From Alkalimarinus sediminis (GTDB lineage: Bacteria > Pseudomonadota > Gammaproteobacteria > Pseudomonadales > Oleiphilaceae): a DNA stretch of 64,000 bases. The notes under the pieces were generated by a model. It was given only the letters and a program-made list of their open reading frames with translations. It made no database searches and was not told the origin of the DNA. The position numbers were made by a program, and so were the translations under genes. This document shows positions 17,390 through 26,293 of the stretch, piece after piece (the first letter of the stretch is position 1; each line of letters starts with the position of its first letter). The stretch lies in the NCBI RefSeq assembly GCF_026427595.1, contig NZ_CP101527.1:3901001-3965000 (forward strand), written 5' to 3'.

Positions 17390-19501
17390 ATGGAAGATAC
17401 ACTGCAATTAGAGCTCGAAGCAGAAAGAGAAAAAAACAAGTTACTATTGGATATTATCAATGCAATTCCAGAGCCCATTCTTGCAAAAGATTGGGATGGT
17501 AACTTTATTTTCGCAAACAACCATGTGGCCCAACTATACGGCACTACCCCTGACAAAATGATAGGGAAAGAAGACTCCTATTTCACGGGTAACAAACAAC
17601 AAGGACAATTTTTTAAAGAAAATGTTCAGGCCATTATGAGAAGCTTTGAGCCTAAAATGGTCTACGAAGAGTCTACCGATAAAAATACCGGTGAGGTTCG
17701 TCATTATCACTCCTTAAAAGTCCCGTTTAAAAACAGCAAAGATGAACCTAATATTGTTGTTATCGCTAAAGATATTACTGAAATAACAAAACTCAAAAAT
17801 CTTGCTGAGTTCAACGCCAAACGTTTGAAGTATGTATTGGAAGTCTCTGGCGAAGGGATGTGGGATTGGGATATACGCACCAACGTCGTATTTCAAAATA
17901 AACGTTGGGAAGAGATCACCGGTGTTAAGCACTCTGAAAAATCATTCGAAGAGTTTCAAGACTGCCTGGTTGAAGAAGATCGCGCCTATGTATCTGAATC
18001 TCTCAGGGCGTTAGTTGAAGAAAATGCTCCTTATGATATTGAGTTTAGGTTTAAGCGCCCAGACAACAAGATCATCTGGATCTGGGATCGAGGTCAGGTC
18101 GTTGAGTTTGATGCTGACGGTAAGCCCACGCTGTTAGTTGGGATTATGCAAGATATTACCGAACAAAAGCTCAATCAATTTAAGGTTGAGTCTATGGCGT
18201 TTTATGACTCGCTCACCAAACTGCCAAACCGAGCCTTACTAAACGATAGATTGCACCTTGCAATTGAGCATAGCAAACGCTCCAAACAGTGCGGTGCTGT
18301 GCTCTTTTTAGACTTAGACCACTTTAAGACTATCAACGACTCCTATGGCCACAAAGCCGGTGACGAACTGTTAGTCATCGTCGCTGAGCGTCTTAAAGCA
18401 CTCATGCGTGAAGATGATACGGTCGCCAGATTTGGTGGTGATGAGTTCGTTGTGGTGCTCAATGAACTTGACCCAGACCCTCTTAAATCAGCGGTAAAAG
18501 CAGAAAGCATTGCTCATGATGTTCGAGCATCAATTAGTAATAAGATCAAGGTGAAGCCGAACGATATAAGTTCTGAAATTGACTACTTTATTACAGCAAG
18601 CATCGGTATTACCATCTTCGGACCAGATATCGAATCGGCCTCTGAGCTGCTTCAATTAGCCGACTTGGCACTGTATCAGGCTAAGCGAAATGGTCGTGAT
18701 GACTATGCGACTTTTGACCCAGTCATGCAGCAAAAGTTTGATTACACCACCCGACTCGAAAAAGAGATGCGGAACGCCTTAAAGCAGTTCAATTTTGCTT
18801 TGTATTACCAGCCACAATACGACTTTAAACAGAACCTGGTCTCTGCTGAAGCCCTAATTCGCTGGAATCATCCAGAGTTAGGTTTAGTCGGGCCGAGCGA
18901 TTTTATTACTCTGGCAGAGGAGTCCAATCTGATACTTCCGATGGGGAACTGGGTATTAGCTGAGGCCTGTCAGCAACTCAAAGAATGGCAGAGCCAGCCT
19001 AAGTATCAACACCTAACGCTATCTATTAATATCAGTGCAAAACAGATTTGGCAGAAAGACTTTGTCGAAGATGTAAAAAAGATTGTTGTCGACTCAGCCA
19101 TCGACCTGTCAAAGCTGAAACTAGAAATTACAGAGTCGGTATTATTAGACAATATAGATGAGGTCGCCCAAAAGCTTAATGCATTAGTCGAGTTTGGATT
19201 AAGTTTCTCGCTAGATGATTTTGGTACCGGATATTCATCGTTGGGTTACTTAAAAAGTTTACCTATTGAAGAACTTAAAATCGACCAGTCATTTATTCGG
19301 GATGTACTCGATGATGAAGCAGACTTAATAATGGTTAAATCCATTATCGACTTAGGCAAGAACTTTGATCTTACAGTCGTGGCAGAAGGGATTGAATCAG
19401 AACAGCACTTTAACTTACTCAAAGAGTTCGGGTGCGATGTCTATCAAGGGCTATATTTTAGCCGACCACTAGCCATTTCAGAGTTTGATTCGTTAATGTG
19501 A
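17390..19501 (+). CDS. PAS-PAS-GGDEF-EAL c-di-GMP signalling protein
   Basis: A 703-residue cytosolic protein with no membrane segment. Two PAS domains (about 17-135 and 140-265, with YEESTDKNTGEVRHYHSLKV and WIWDRGQVVEFDADGKP) precede a GGDEF domain with an intact GGDEF at residues 349-353 and a product-inhibition RxxD site (REDD) five residues before it. A complete EAL domain follows, with E487-A-L, DDFGTGYSSLGYL, the KIDQSF lysine and AEGIE. Both c-di-GMP synthesis and breakdown are possible on these residues. It is a single gene between the condensin operon and a convergent kinase gene. The PAS ligand is unknown. Confidence 0.92.
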   Translation: MEDTLQLELEAEREKNKLLLDIINAIPEPILAKDWDGNFIFANNHVAQLYGTTPDKMIGKEDSYFTGNKQQGQFFKENVQAIMRSFEPKMVYEESTDKNTGEVRHYHSLKVPFKNSKDEPNIVVIAKDITEITKLKNLAEFNAKRLKYVLEVSGEGMWDWDIRTNVVFQNKRWEEITGVKHSEKSFEEFQDCLVEEDRAYVSESLRALVEENAPYDIEFRFKRPDNKIIWIWDRGQVVEFDADGKPTLLVGIMQDITEQKLNQFKVESMAFYDSLTKLPNRALLNDRLHLAIEHSKRSKQCGAVLFLDLDHFKTINDSYGHKAGDELLVIVAERLKALMREDDTVARFGGDEFVVVLNELDPDPLKSAVKAESIAHDVRASISNKIKVKPNDISSEIDYFITASIGITIFGPDIESASELLQLADLALYQAKRNGRDDYATFDPVMQQKFDYTTRLEKEMRNALKQFNFALYYQPQYDFKQNLVSAEALIRWNHPELGLVGPSDFITLAEESNLILPMGNWVLAEACQQLKEWQSQPKYQHLTLSINISAKQIWQKDFVEDVKKIVVDSAIDLSKLKLEITESVLLDNIDEVAQKLNALVEFGLSFSLDDFGTGYSSLGYLKSLPIEELKIDQSFIRDVLDDEADLIMVKSIIDLGKNFDLTVVAEGIESEQHFNLLKEFGCDVYQGLYFSRPLAISEFDSLM

Positions 19502-19622
19502 GGCACTTTGCCTGCCCGCTTGATGATAAGCTAGTTTCGTTTTGGGTTTGTTAGTTAGCCGTTTATTGTAGAGATCACCTGTCTGCATTTTGCTAGATTC
19601 CTCAAGTACAGGCTTGCGACAG

Positions 19623-21932
19623 TTATACTACCAGCGGAATTTTAATCTGAAACCGAGTCCCATGCTCGCTGCTGCTTAACTCCACAGAACCGGCCAAAAC
19701 ACCTGTTACAATATTATGCACGATGTGTAATCCAAGCCCTGTGCCCCCCTCGCCGAGCCGGGTACTAAAAAACGGGTCAAATACTTTATCCAGATTCTCT
19801 TTTGGAATCCCTTTTCCGTTATCTTCAACCGTTATTTCTACCGCATCATCACCAGATTTTTCAGCCGTAACAGTGATAAGGCCCGCTTCTCCGCTATCAA
19901 ACCCATGTAACAACGCATTGCTAACCAGATTTGTCACCACCTGCCCTAACGAGCCAGGATAGCTATTTAGCTGAATACCGGCAGGTATATTACTCTCTAG
20001 GCTTACCGGCGATTTTTTAAATAGGGGTCTGAGTGTAAGAAGAACCTCATCCATATGCTGGCGTAATTCAAACCCTCGTTTTTGAGCACTGGTTTGGTCA
20101 ACGGCTACCTGTTTAAAGCTAGTAATCAATTCTGCCGCCCGATAGAGATTTTTAGCCACTAACTGTTCAGACTCTTTACTAACTGCCAAGTACTCTTCAA
20201 ATGTAGATCGTTTCACCGCTCCAGACGTATATTGCTCTTCAAAATGCCGGGTCTGTTTCTCTAACGTAGTAATCGCCATAACGGCGTTACCAATGGGCGT
20301 ATTTAGCTCATGAGAGACGCCTGCTACCATCGCCCCTAAGGCTGCCAGTTTGTCTGCCCTTAACAACTCTGATTGAGTACGTCTAAGATTCTTGAGTGCA
20401 TGCTTCAGTTGTTCATTAGTGTTAGATAACGCGGTTGTTCTATTGGCTACCCGTTGCTCAAGTCGAGTATTCAGCTCTTGAATCTCTTCTTGAATACGAC
20501 ACTGTTCAGTAACATCTTCAAGCAGGCTTAAATGCCCTAACAGCTCGCCTTCATCACCCCGAATAGTGGCATTAAATGAACGGCATATAATTCTTTCACC
20601 GGTCTCGCTGGTAAAATGATGCTCCGCAATAAAACTCGCGTCATTCTCAAACCGCATGGCGAGCGAAGATAACTGTTGTTGATTCTCTTCTTGAGCCAAG
20701 TAGTCAACCGCACTACTGACAGTGTCTTTATCTAAGAAGCCCAGTATATCTTGAGCTACATGGTTCCACCCCACAATTTCTAACGCATCATTCCATTCGA
20801 TCACCGCAACAGGACTTTGCTCGACTAACGCTCTATACCTTTGCTCTTTAGCGGCGAGTGCTTGCTCCCTCGTTTTAATCTGCATACCCGCATTTACGAT
20901 TTCACGCCCTAGAACCTCAATCTCTTTGATTTTCGAAGGCACAGGCTGGGCATCATAATGTCCTGATGTAATACCCTCCGCAAGTTGCATAAAAACGGTA
21001 AACCGTCGACTAAGCACCCCTCCTACGACTCTAGCCACAACAACAGCAACCACCATACCTATAAGCAATGCAACCAACAGAATAAAGCCTGAAGCCACTA
21101 AGGTATTGCGATAGCTCTCTAGGGTTTTAGACGCAATCACAATCCAACCGCTACTATCGATCAATACCGCCGTGCCAAAATATGCTACCCCTTGAAAACT
21201 AAACTCACCACTTGCCTTACCTTGCTCCATGCTTTGCTGAACTATAGGAAGGTTTCGTAAATTAAGCTGCTGCTGCTCAAAGCTCGCATCGGGGTGTACG
21301 AGTAACTGACCTTCCCGATCTAAGACCATAACCGTTTGACCGCTTTCTTGAGATATAAATTTTGATAGCTCCGGTAGTTGGTTAACGGTGATCTCAGCAA
21401 TCAGCATTTGGTTATCCAGAGGGATAAAATAACCTGCAGACAAATGACCCGTCACAGCAGACAAAAAAGTGCCATAAAACTGGTCTTGTTTTGTCCGACT
21501 TCCCTCAACAAAAAAACGCTTATGAGACATGTCGAGGCCGATATAGTTGCCTCTTAGAGGCTGATAGAGTTTAGGAAGACCAATATGAGTCACGATTCCC
21601 TGATTATCAGTAATATAAACCGCTTCATATACCGCATTAATATTAGCCACATTATCAAGCAACTGCTGTAGCTCGGTTTCATTATCCAAAAAGGGTAAAA
21701 ACTCCGAAAAGCGCCTTAGCTCTCTTTTAGCTGACTCAAACTGAGCCTCAACCCGCGAGGTAATCGCTGTAGCAAGCGCCTCTTGTTCAAGCGCCTCTTG
21801 TTTGGCCAAATGAGGAAACAAAAACGTAACGGCCAATACCAGTACGAGCGCTATAGGAATCAATGAAACCAACAGAAACTGCAGCGATAGAAATGACTTG
21901 AGTGATAACTTTCGTGACGGTATTTGCGTCAA
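19623..21932 (-). CDS. Cache-PAS hybrid-free sensor histidine kinase
   Basis: A 769-residue inner-membrane kinase. Helix at about 15-37, dCache periplasmic sensor (about 40-270), second helix (FILLVALLIGMVVAVVVARVVGG, about 281-303), HAMP-like linker, one PAS domain (about 365-480), coiled coil, HisKA with the phospho-acceptor His541 (MVAGVSHELNTPIG), and HATPase (VTNLVSNALLHGF; VEDNGKGIP; GGTGLGLHIVHNIV). No receiver domain is attached. The TTG start at 21932 overlaps the stop of the upstream binding-protein gene (TTGA) and has AGGA 8 nt before it. The partner is probably the REC-containing protein encoded two genes upstream on the same strand. Confidence 0.9.
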   Translation of the reverse strand: MTQIPSRKLSLKSFLSLQFLLVSLIPIALVLVLAVTFLFPHLAKQEALEQEALATAITSRVEAQFESAKRELRRFSEFLPFLDNETELQQLLDNVANINAVYEAVYITDNQGIVTHIGLPKLYQPLRGNYIGLDMSHKRFFVEGSRTKQDQFYGTFLSAVTGHLSAGYFIPLDNQMLIAEITVNQLPELSKFISQESGQTVMVLDREGQLLVHPDASFEQQQLNLRNLPIVQQSMEQGKASGEFSFQGVAYFGTAVLIDSSGWIVIASKTLESYRNTLVASGFILLVALLIGMVVAVVVARVVGGVLSRRFTVFMQLAEGITSGHYDAQPVPSKIKEIEVLGREIVNAGMQIKTREQALAAKEQRYRALVEQSPVAVIEWNDALEIVGWNHVAQDILGFLDKDTVSSAVDYLAQEENQQQLSSLAMRFENDASFIAEHHFTSETGERIICRSFNATIRGDEGELLGHLSLLEDVTEQCRIQEEIQELNTRLEQRVANRTTALSNTNEQLKHALKNLRRTQSELLRADKLAALGAMVAGVSHELNTPIGNAVMAITTLEKQTRHFEEQYTSGAVKRSTFEEYLAVSKESEQLVAKNLYRAAELITSFKQVAVDQTSAQKRGFELRQHMDEVLLTLRPLFKKSPVSLESNIPAGIQLNSYPGSLGQVVTNLVSNALLHGFDSGEAGLITVTAEKSGDDAVEITVEDNGKGIPKENLDKVFDPFFSTRLGEGGTGLGLHIVHNIVTGVLAGSVELSSSEHGTRFQIKIPLVV

Positions 21933-23047
21933 AGTGAAGTTCCTAACCTAAACTGACCATCAATAATTTCGGTTAAATAAGTTTTACTCTTTGCCTCGCC
22001 AAATGAGTCAAAGGTTACCTCTCCGGCAATTGCGGTAAACGTGCCTATGCGTAAAAGTGCCTGTTTGAGCGTTTCGTCATCTTGCTTTTTAGCCAAACCG
22101 TCGAGTACTACATTGGTAGCATCATATCCTACTAAGCCGGGGAAACCCGGTGAATGTCCAAAACGGTCAACATAAGCCTTAACGAAGGCCTGGAAAGCCG
22201 GGTCTTGACTATCCCGATCAAAATACTGAGGCACAACAGTACCTTCAACATAACGACCACCCAACTCTATGAGCCTCTCGGTACCCGACCATTCAGAGGT
22301 CGCTAACGGTATTTCAGGGTTCATTGTGCGTAATTGTTTTGCCAATAGCGCGGCATCAACTGAGTTCACCACCAATACCACCCGGTCAGGGTTCTTTGAC
22401 AGCGCCTCTTCAGCAATCTCCGCAAAGTTAACCTGGTTACTGGAGTAAAAAGATGTCGTCTGAATGACCTCCCCCCCAAGCGAGCGAAACGCGGCTGAAA
22501 AATCGACTAACCAACTTTCAGAGTAGGATTTATTACTAAGGTCATAAATAACCGAAACGCGCTGGGTACCCTTTTTACTTCGAAGATATTGTGCCGTCTC
22601 GGTTACATGCTCTACGGTTGGGGACAGCACCCTGAAAAAGTGGTCATCTTTACCGCTCAGGCCATTTGTGGTGACAGTAATCCCCATCATTAACGTACCT
22701 GACCGTTCAGCAATAGGTGCTATTTCAACAGCCATCGAGCTCGTCATCGGGCCTAAAATCGCATCGACTTGGGACGCAACCAGCTGCTCCGTAATACGCT
22801 TGGCAACTTCTGGGGTTTGTTTATCATCATTCAACAACAGTTCAACGGAACGGCCATTCACACCACCCGCTTTATTGCGTTGCTCTACTGCCAGTATAAC
22901 GCCATTTCTACCCGCTACGCCTAAGTCGGCTAGTTTGCCGGAAGTTCCTCCAATAAAGCCTATTTTCAGTGGTGTCGACTCACTACAGCCAACCAACGCT
23001 GCTAACAGTAACACGCAGATGGTGACTACCCCTATTATTCTCATCAT
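21929..23047 (-). CDS. Lipoprotein branched-chain amino acid-type (Peripla_BP_6) binding protein
   Basis: A 372-residue lipoprotein precursor with lipobox LAALVGC (Cys21), so the mature protein is membrane-tethered in the periplasm. The fold is the LivJ/LivK type: LKIGFIGGTSGKLADLGVAGRNGVILAVEQRNKAGG, DAILGPMTSS, PEIPLATSEWSGTERLI, and a C-terminal GEVTFDSFGEA. No Liv permease or ATPase gene is present; instead it is translationally coupled to a sensor kinase and lies 72 bp after a REC-EAL gene. This placement suggests that it is a ligand receptor for signalling, like other binding proteins that control kinases, rather than a transporter subunit. The ligand is probably a small amino acid or amide, by family only. 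Confidence 0.88.
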   Translation of the reverse strand: MMRIIGVVTICVLLLAALVGCSESTPLKIGFIGGTSGKLADLGVAGRNGVILAVEQRNKAGGVNGRSVELLLNDDKQTPEVAKRITEQLVASQVDAILGPMTSSMAVEIAPIAERSGTLMMGITVTTNGLSGKDDHFFRVLSPTVEHVTETAQYLRSKKGTQRVSVIYDLSNKSYSESWLVDFSAAFRSLGGEVIQTTSFYSSNQVNFAEIAEEALSKNPDRVVLVVNSVDAALLAKQLRTMNPEIPLATSEWSGTERLIELGGRYVEGTVVPQYFDRDSQDPAFQAFVKAYVDRFGHSPGFPGLVGYDATNVVLDGLAKKQDDETLKQALLRIGTFTAIAGEVTFDSFGEAKSKTYLTEIIDGQFRLGTSL

Positions 23048-23119
23048 TGATTCCGTTGCATCCTATCAGCTTTATTGTGTAAACAATCTAACCACGGCGC
23101 TAGGCAAACCAGTTACCCC

Positions 23120-25357
23120 TTATAAGAGGCGCTGCTCCTGCTCGCGCAGCCACTCTATTAACCAGGTCTCTTCTAATGGTCTAGCAAAAAAATAGCCTTG
23201 TGCTTCATCACAGTTTATTTTCTTTAGCCATTCCAATTGCTCATCGGTTTCAACCCCTTCAGCGATGACCTCAAGATCCAGATCTTTGGCCAGGTTAACG
23301 ATCATCTCTGAAAGTCGCGGATCTGCTGTATCACCTTGTAACTTATCAACAAAGCTCTTATCAATTTTAAGTCGATCGACTTCTAGTCGTTCGAGATAGC
23401 TAAGGGATGAGAAGCCAGTGCCAAAATCATCTATCGCAATTTTAACGCCTCTTTCAGCGATCGATGAGAGTGTCCGACTCACCGCTAAACGATCAATCAT
23501 CGCTATTGATTCAGTCACCTCAAGCTCAATATTACTGGGGTCAACACCGGTCTCTGCAATCGCGCGATCTAACACTCCTAAAAATTCTGGGTGGCGAAAC
23601 TGTGCCATCGAAACATTAATACCCATCCTCAGATTAAACGTAGTTTGGGTTTGCAGCCGTCTTAACTGCAACATCGCGGTTCGCATAACCCATTCGCCCA
23701 AGTGAATAATCAATCCCGAGCTCTCAGCTAATGGGATGAATCGGTCTGGCGGTATCATTGCTCCATCTTCAGTGCGCCAGCGCAATAGCGCCTCAACCCC
23801 GACCGGACGCCCATCAGCCACTGAAACTTGCGGCTGATACATCATAAACAAACGGTCACCATCAAAGGCCTTTCTGAGGTTATGCAGCAAACGAAAGCGA
23901 GTTTCTGTCTCTTGCTCCATCTCTTTGGTAAAGTAGCAGTGCCCCCCCCGAAGAGACTCTTTCGCTTTCTTTAACGCGATATTGGCTTTTTTAAGTGCTT
24001 CCTGACCACTTTCGGTTTTGTCATCAAGATCATATAAACCCAGTGTTACTGAGATGAGCTGGTCTTGACCGGCCATATCAAAAGGCAAATAGAATACTTC
24101 TCTGACTTTTTCTGGAGAGAGTGCCTCTCGATCTCCTACCAGGCCAAACACATCTCCGGATACTCTGGCTATGTAACTCCCACTAAATTCATCTTTCAAT
24201 CGTTGGGCAACAGCACCCAACAAGAAGTCACCATTTGAAATGCCAATGGTATCGTTAATAGCACTAAACTGGTCAACATCTACTAATACCACCGAAGCAG
24301 CAGCTATATTCGCTTTGTACTCATCAACACTATTCACAAATGCCAGTCGGTTGGGTATATCCAGTAACGAGTCAAAATAAGCATAATGATGTAATTTAGA
24401 GAGCATTAATACGTTATTGAGGCAGACGGAAATGTTTGAACAAAAAACATCTAACAAGCGCTTTTCGGTATCGTCTAGCTTTCGCGTTTGATCCAAGAAG
24501 GCAATGAGATCGCAGCCAGAACGTCCAGAAAAATAGAGGACTGTTGCATTATCTAACAAGAGGTTATGTTTCTTTTCAATACACTGCTCAAGTGCACACT
24601 TTGCATTAGGGTCTTCCAATTCATTGAGTTGTTTATTGACCGCTAACTGATAGCGACCAGATGCCGCTACAACCGTATAACGGTGACCTGCATCAGCCTG
24701 GTTGTTGACTCGGGTGCATACTATGCCATCGTCAGCGAGGCCTAACAGCTCAGATAGCTGTTTGATAATCCCCAATGAAAACTCATCGAAACCTTTACTA
24801 TTTATTAGCTCGCCCGATGACTGTGTAATAAGCTCAAGGCCTTTTCGGCTTGCCTCAAGAGCTCGTATTTGTGAATATGAGCGGATAACCGAGGTTAAAG
24901 TGGTGTAGAGTTTAGTATGGGTTAACTCGCTTTTGTTTCGATAGTCATTGATATCGTAGTCCCGAATTGCTTCTAACTCGGGCGCATAACCAGGTTGGCC
25001 GGTACGCAACACAATACGCAAATCCACCAACCCGAGTTCATTGCGTATTTTATCAACAATATCCAACCCGGCGTGATCATCTTCCATAACCACATCGAGC
25101 AATACGACAGCTATACCTTTTTCTGTCGCGAGAACCTCTAATGCCTCTTGTGCTGAATAGGCTTTAAGAAGCTCTACCGGCTTACCAAGAATTTCAACTC
25201 GATCCAAGGCTAGCTGTGTGGTCACATGGACATCATCGTCATCATCAACACTTAGTACCCGCCAAGGGTCAGGTTTATGAGGAACACTAGCCGCAACCGT
25301 ATCAACATCTTCTTCTAAGAATGTGAGAACATCATCATGCTCTGGACGCTCTGGCAT
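23120..25357 (-). CDS. REC-DUF3369-GGDEF(degenerate)-EAL response regulator
   Basis: A 745-residue cytosolic protein. An acidic N-terminal extension is followed by a receiver domain (about 32-160, phospho-acceptor Asp88 in VVLLDVVMEDD), DUF3369 (about 170-325), and a GGDEF domain whose signature is changed to SGDVF, so cyclase activity is not expected. A complete EAL domain follows (EALLRW, NVSMAQ, ELEVTES, DDFGTGFSSL, KIDKSF, AEGVE, QGYFFARP). The expected output is phosphorylation-controlled c-di-GMP hydrolysis. It is the first gene of a reverse-strand operon with a ligand-binding lipoprotein and a sensor kinase. No Shine-Dalgarno is seen before ATG 25357, and an intrinsic terminator ends only about 17 nt upstream. 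Confidence 0.9.
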   Translation of the reverse strand: MPERPEHDDVLTFLEEDVDTVAASVPHKPDPWRVLSVDDDDDVHVTTQLALDRVEILGKPVELLKAYSAQEALEVLATEKGIAVVLLDVVMEDDHAGLDIVDKIRNELGLVDLRIVLRTGQPGYAPELEAIRDYDINDYRNKSELTHTKLYTTLTSVIRSYSQIRALEASRKGLELITQSSGELINSKGFDEFSLGIIKQLSELLGLADDGIVCTRVNNQADAGHRYTVVAASGRYQLAVNKQLNELEDPNAKCALEQCIEKKHNLLLDNATVLYFSGRSGCDLIAFLDQTRKLDDTEKRLLDVFCSNISVCLNNVLMLSKLHHYAYFDSLLDIPNRLAFVNSVDEYKANIAAASVVLVDVDQFSAINDTIGISNGDFLLGAVAQRLKDEFSGSYIARVSGDVFGLVGDREALSPEKVREVFYLPFDMAGQDQLISVTLGLYDLDDKTESGQEALKKANIALKKAKESLRGGHCYFTKEMEQETETRFRLLHNLRKAFDGDRLFMMYQPQVSVADGRPVGVEALLRWRTEDGAMIPPDRFIPLAESSGLIIHLGEWVMRTAMLQLRRLQTQTTFNLRMGINVSMAQFRHPEFLGVLDRAIAETGVDPSNIELEVTESIAMIDRLAVSRTLSSIAERGVKIAIDDFGTGFSSLSYLERLEVDRLKIDKSFVDKLQGDTADPRLSEMIVNLAKDLDLEVIAEGVETDEQLEWLKKINCDEAQGYFFARPLEETWLIEWLREQEQRLL

Positions 25358-25373
25358 AAAGTAGACAACTCAT

Positions 25374-25448
25374 GTAAAAAAATAGAAAAGGCCGCTATTT
25401 CGTGGCGGCCTGTGGAGTTAGCTCCTACAGGGAGGTCATCCCTCCTTT
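25374..25448 (-). terminator. Hairpin series ending in an intrinsic terminator, just before a c-di-GMP gene
   Basis: On the reverse strand three hairpins follow each other: GGAGG/CCTCC (25431-25445), TGTAGGAG/CTCCACA with one bulge (25411-25429), and AGGCCGC/GCGGCCT (25389-25411) followed by TTTTCTATTTTTTT. The last is a good intrinsic terminator. It lies about 205 nt after the transglycosylase-like lipoprotein gene, so it may simply end that transcript. But its T tract ends about 17 nt before the start codon of the REC-EAL gene, so it would also stop any transcript of that operon starting further upstream. The CTCCTACA part resembles repeats elsewhere in the window. Confidence 0.6.
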
Positions 25449-25616
25449 TAGCATTATGTAGCTGACGGCATCGTTACATCAGCGGCATACAGCTGTAACA
25501 ATAAGTATGGCCAAGATCTGATATTGGTCAACCTAACAGCCAACCAAAAAAGCGAATTAAGCCTTTAGTCTAAGGCCTGTAGCGAATGCGACTCATTCCA
25601 ACCTCAGCGCATAAAC

Positions 25617-26237
25617 CTAGAAGAATGTACGCATAAACCAATTGCGGCTTAAATCATCTTTACAACCCCAATATTGCTCGCTATATCGTTTAGCTCGATT
25701 ATCTACCTTACGCGCCACTTTTATTAGCCAAGGTTTACTGTTGTATGTCTTTCGTCTGTAGCCGGTTCTACCTTCGTGATAGTTAAGATATTGATGATAA
25801 GCATCCCATTTGGATACTTTATTGACTCGATTGGTTTTATGGATATACCAACCCATAAAATCCATCGCATCATCAAAGTCTTCCCTATCAGCAAACCAGT
25901 TGCCGGTCTCATCGATATACTCATCCCAAGAGACAGTTTTCGCTTGCGAATAACCATAAGCATCACTAGCCCGACCAATGGGAATAATCCATAAAAAGTA
26001 CCGCATCGGCGGCGCAGCATCGTGCTTGAATGACGACTCCTGATACATCATAGCCATTGGCACATGAACCGGTGCGCCCCATTTTTCACGCGTATCAATC
26101 GCGGCTTCATACCAGTCTCTTTTCTCTTCGAAAATAGAGCAGATGTTTTCTGGGTTAGCAGGGGGTGAAGAAGCGCAACCCGACAACAAAAGAGTAATCG
26201 GTAGTAACGCTGTCGCTAAGATAATCTGTTTTTTCAT
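25617..26237 (-). CDS. Lytic transglycosylase-like (SLT fold) lipoprotein
   Basis: A 206-residue lipoprotein precursor with lipobox LLLSGC (Cys21). The mature part contains MAMMYQESSFKHDA, with the candidate catalytic Glu67, followed by DAYGYSQAK and a C-terminal YHQYLNYHEGRTGYRRKTY. This is the order seen in SLT-type transglycosylases (E-S-x-F, then G-x-x-Q, then Y-x-x-G). It would cleave peptidoglycan strands from a membrane anchor. It is shorter than MltC or MltE family members but similar in plan. It lies 56 bp after ptsP on the same strand and may be co-transcribed. Confidence 0.8.
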   Translation of the reverse strand: MKKQIILATALLPITLLLSGCASSPPANPENICSIFEEKRDWYEAAIDTREKWGAPVHVPMAMMYQESSFKHDAAPPMRYFLWIIPIGRASDAYGYSQAKTVSWDEYIDETGNWFADREDFDDAMDFMGWYIHKTNRVNKVSKWDAYHQYLNYHEGRTGYRRKTYNSKPWLIKVARKVDNRAKRYSEQYWGCKDDLSRNWFMRTFF

Positions 26238-26293
26238 GCAGCCTGTCTATTCATGTAGTCTATCTGTTCATGTAGTCTATCTATTTAACAACC

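Noticed and set aside
19623-21932. Hybrid kinase
   Set aside because: The protein ends with the HATPase domain; no receiver or Hpt domain follows.
25374-25448. c-di-GMP (GEMM) riboswitch upstream of a c-di-GMP gene
   Set aside because: The conserved GEMM sequence elements are not present; only simple hairpins and a terminator are seen.
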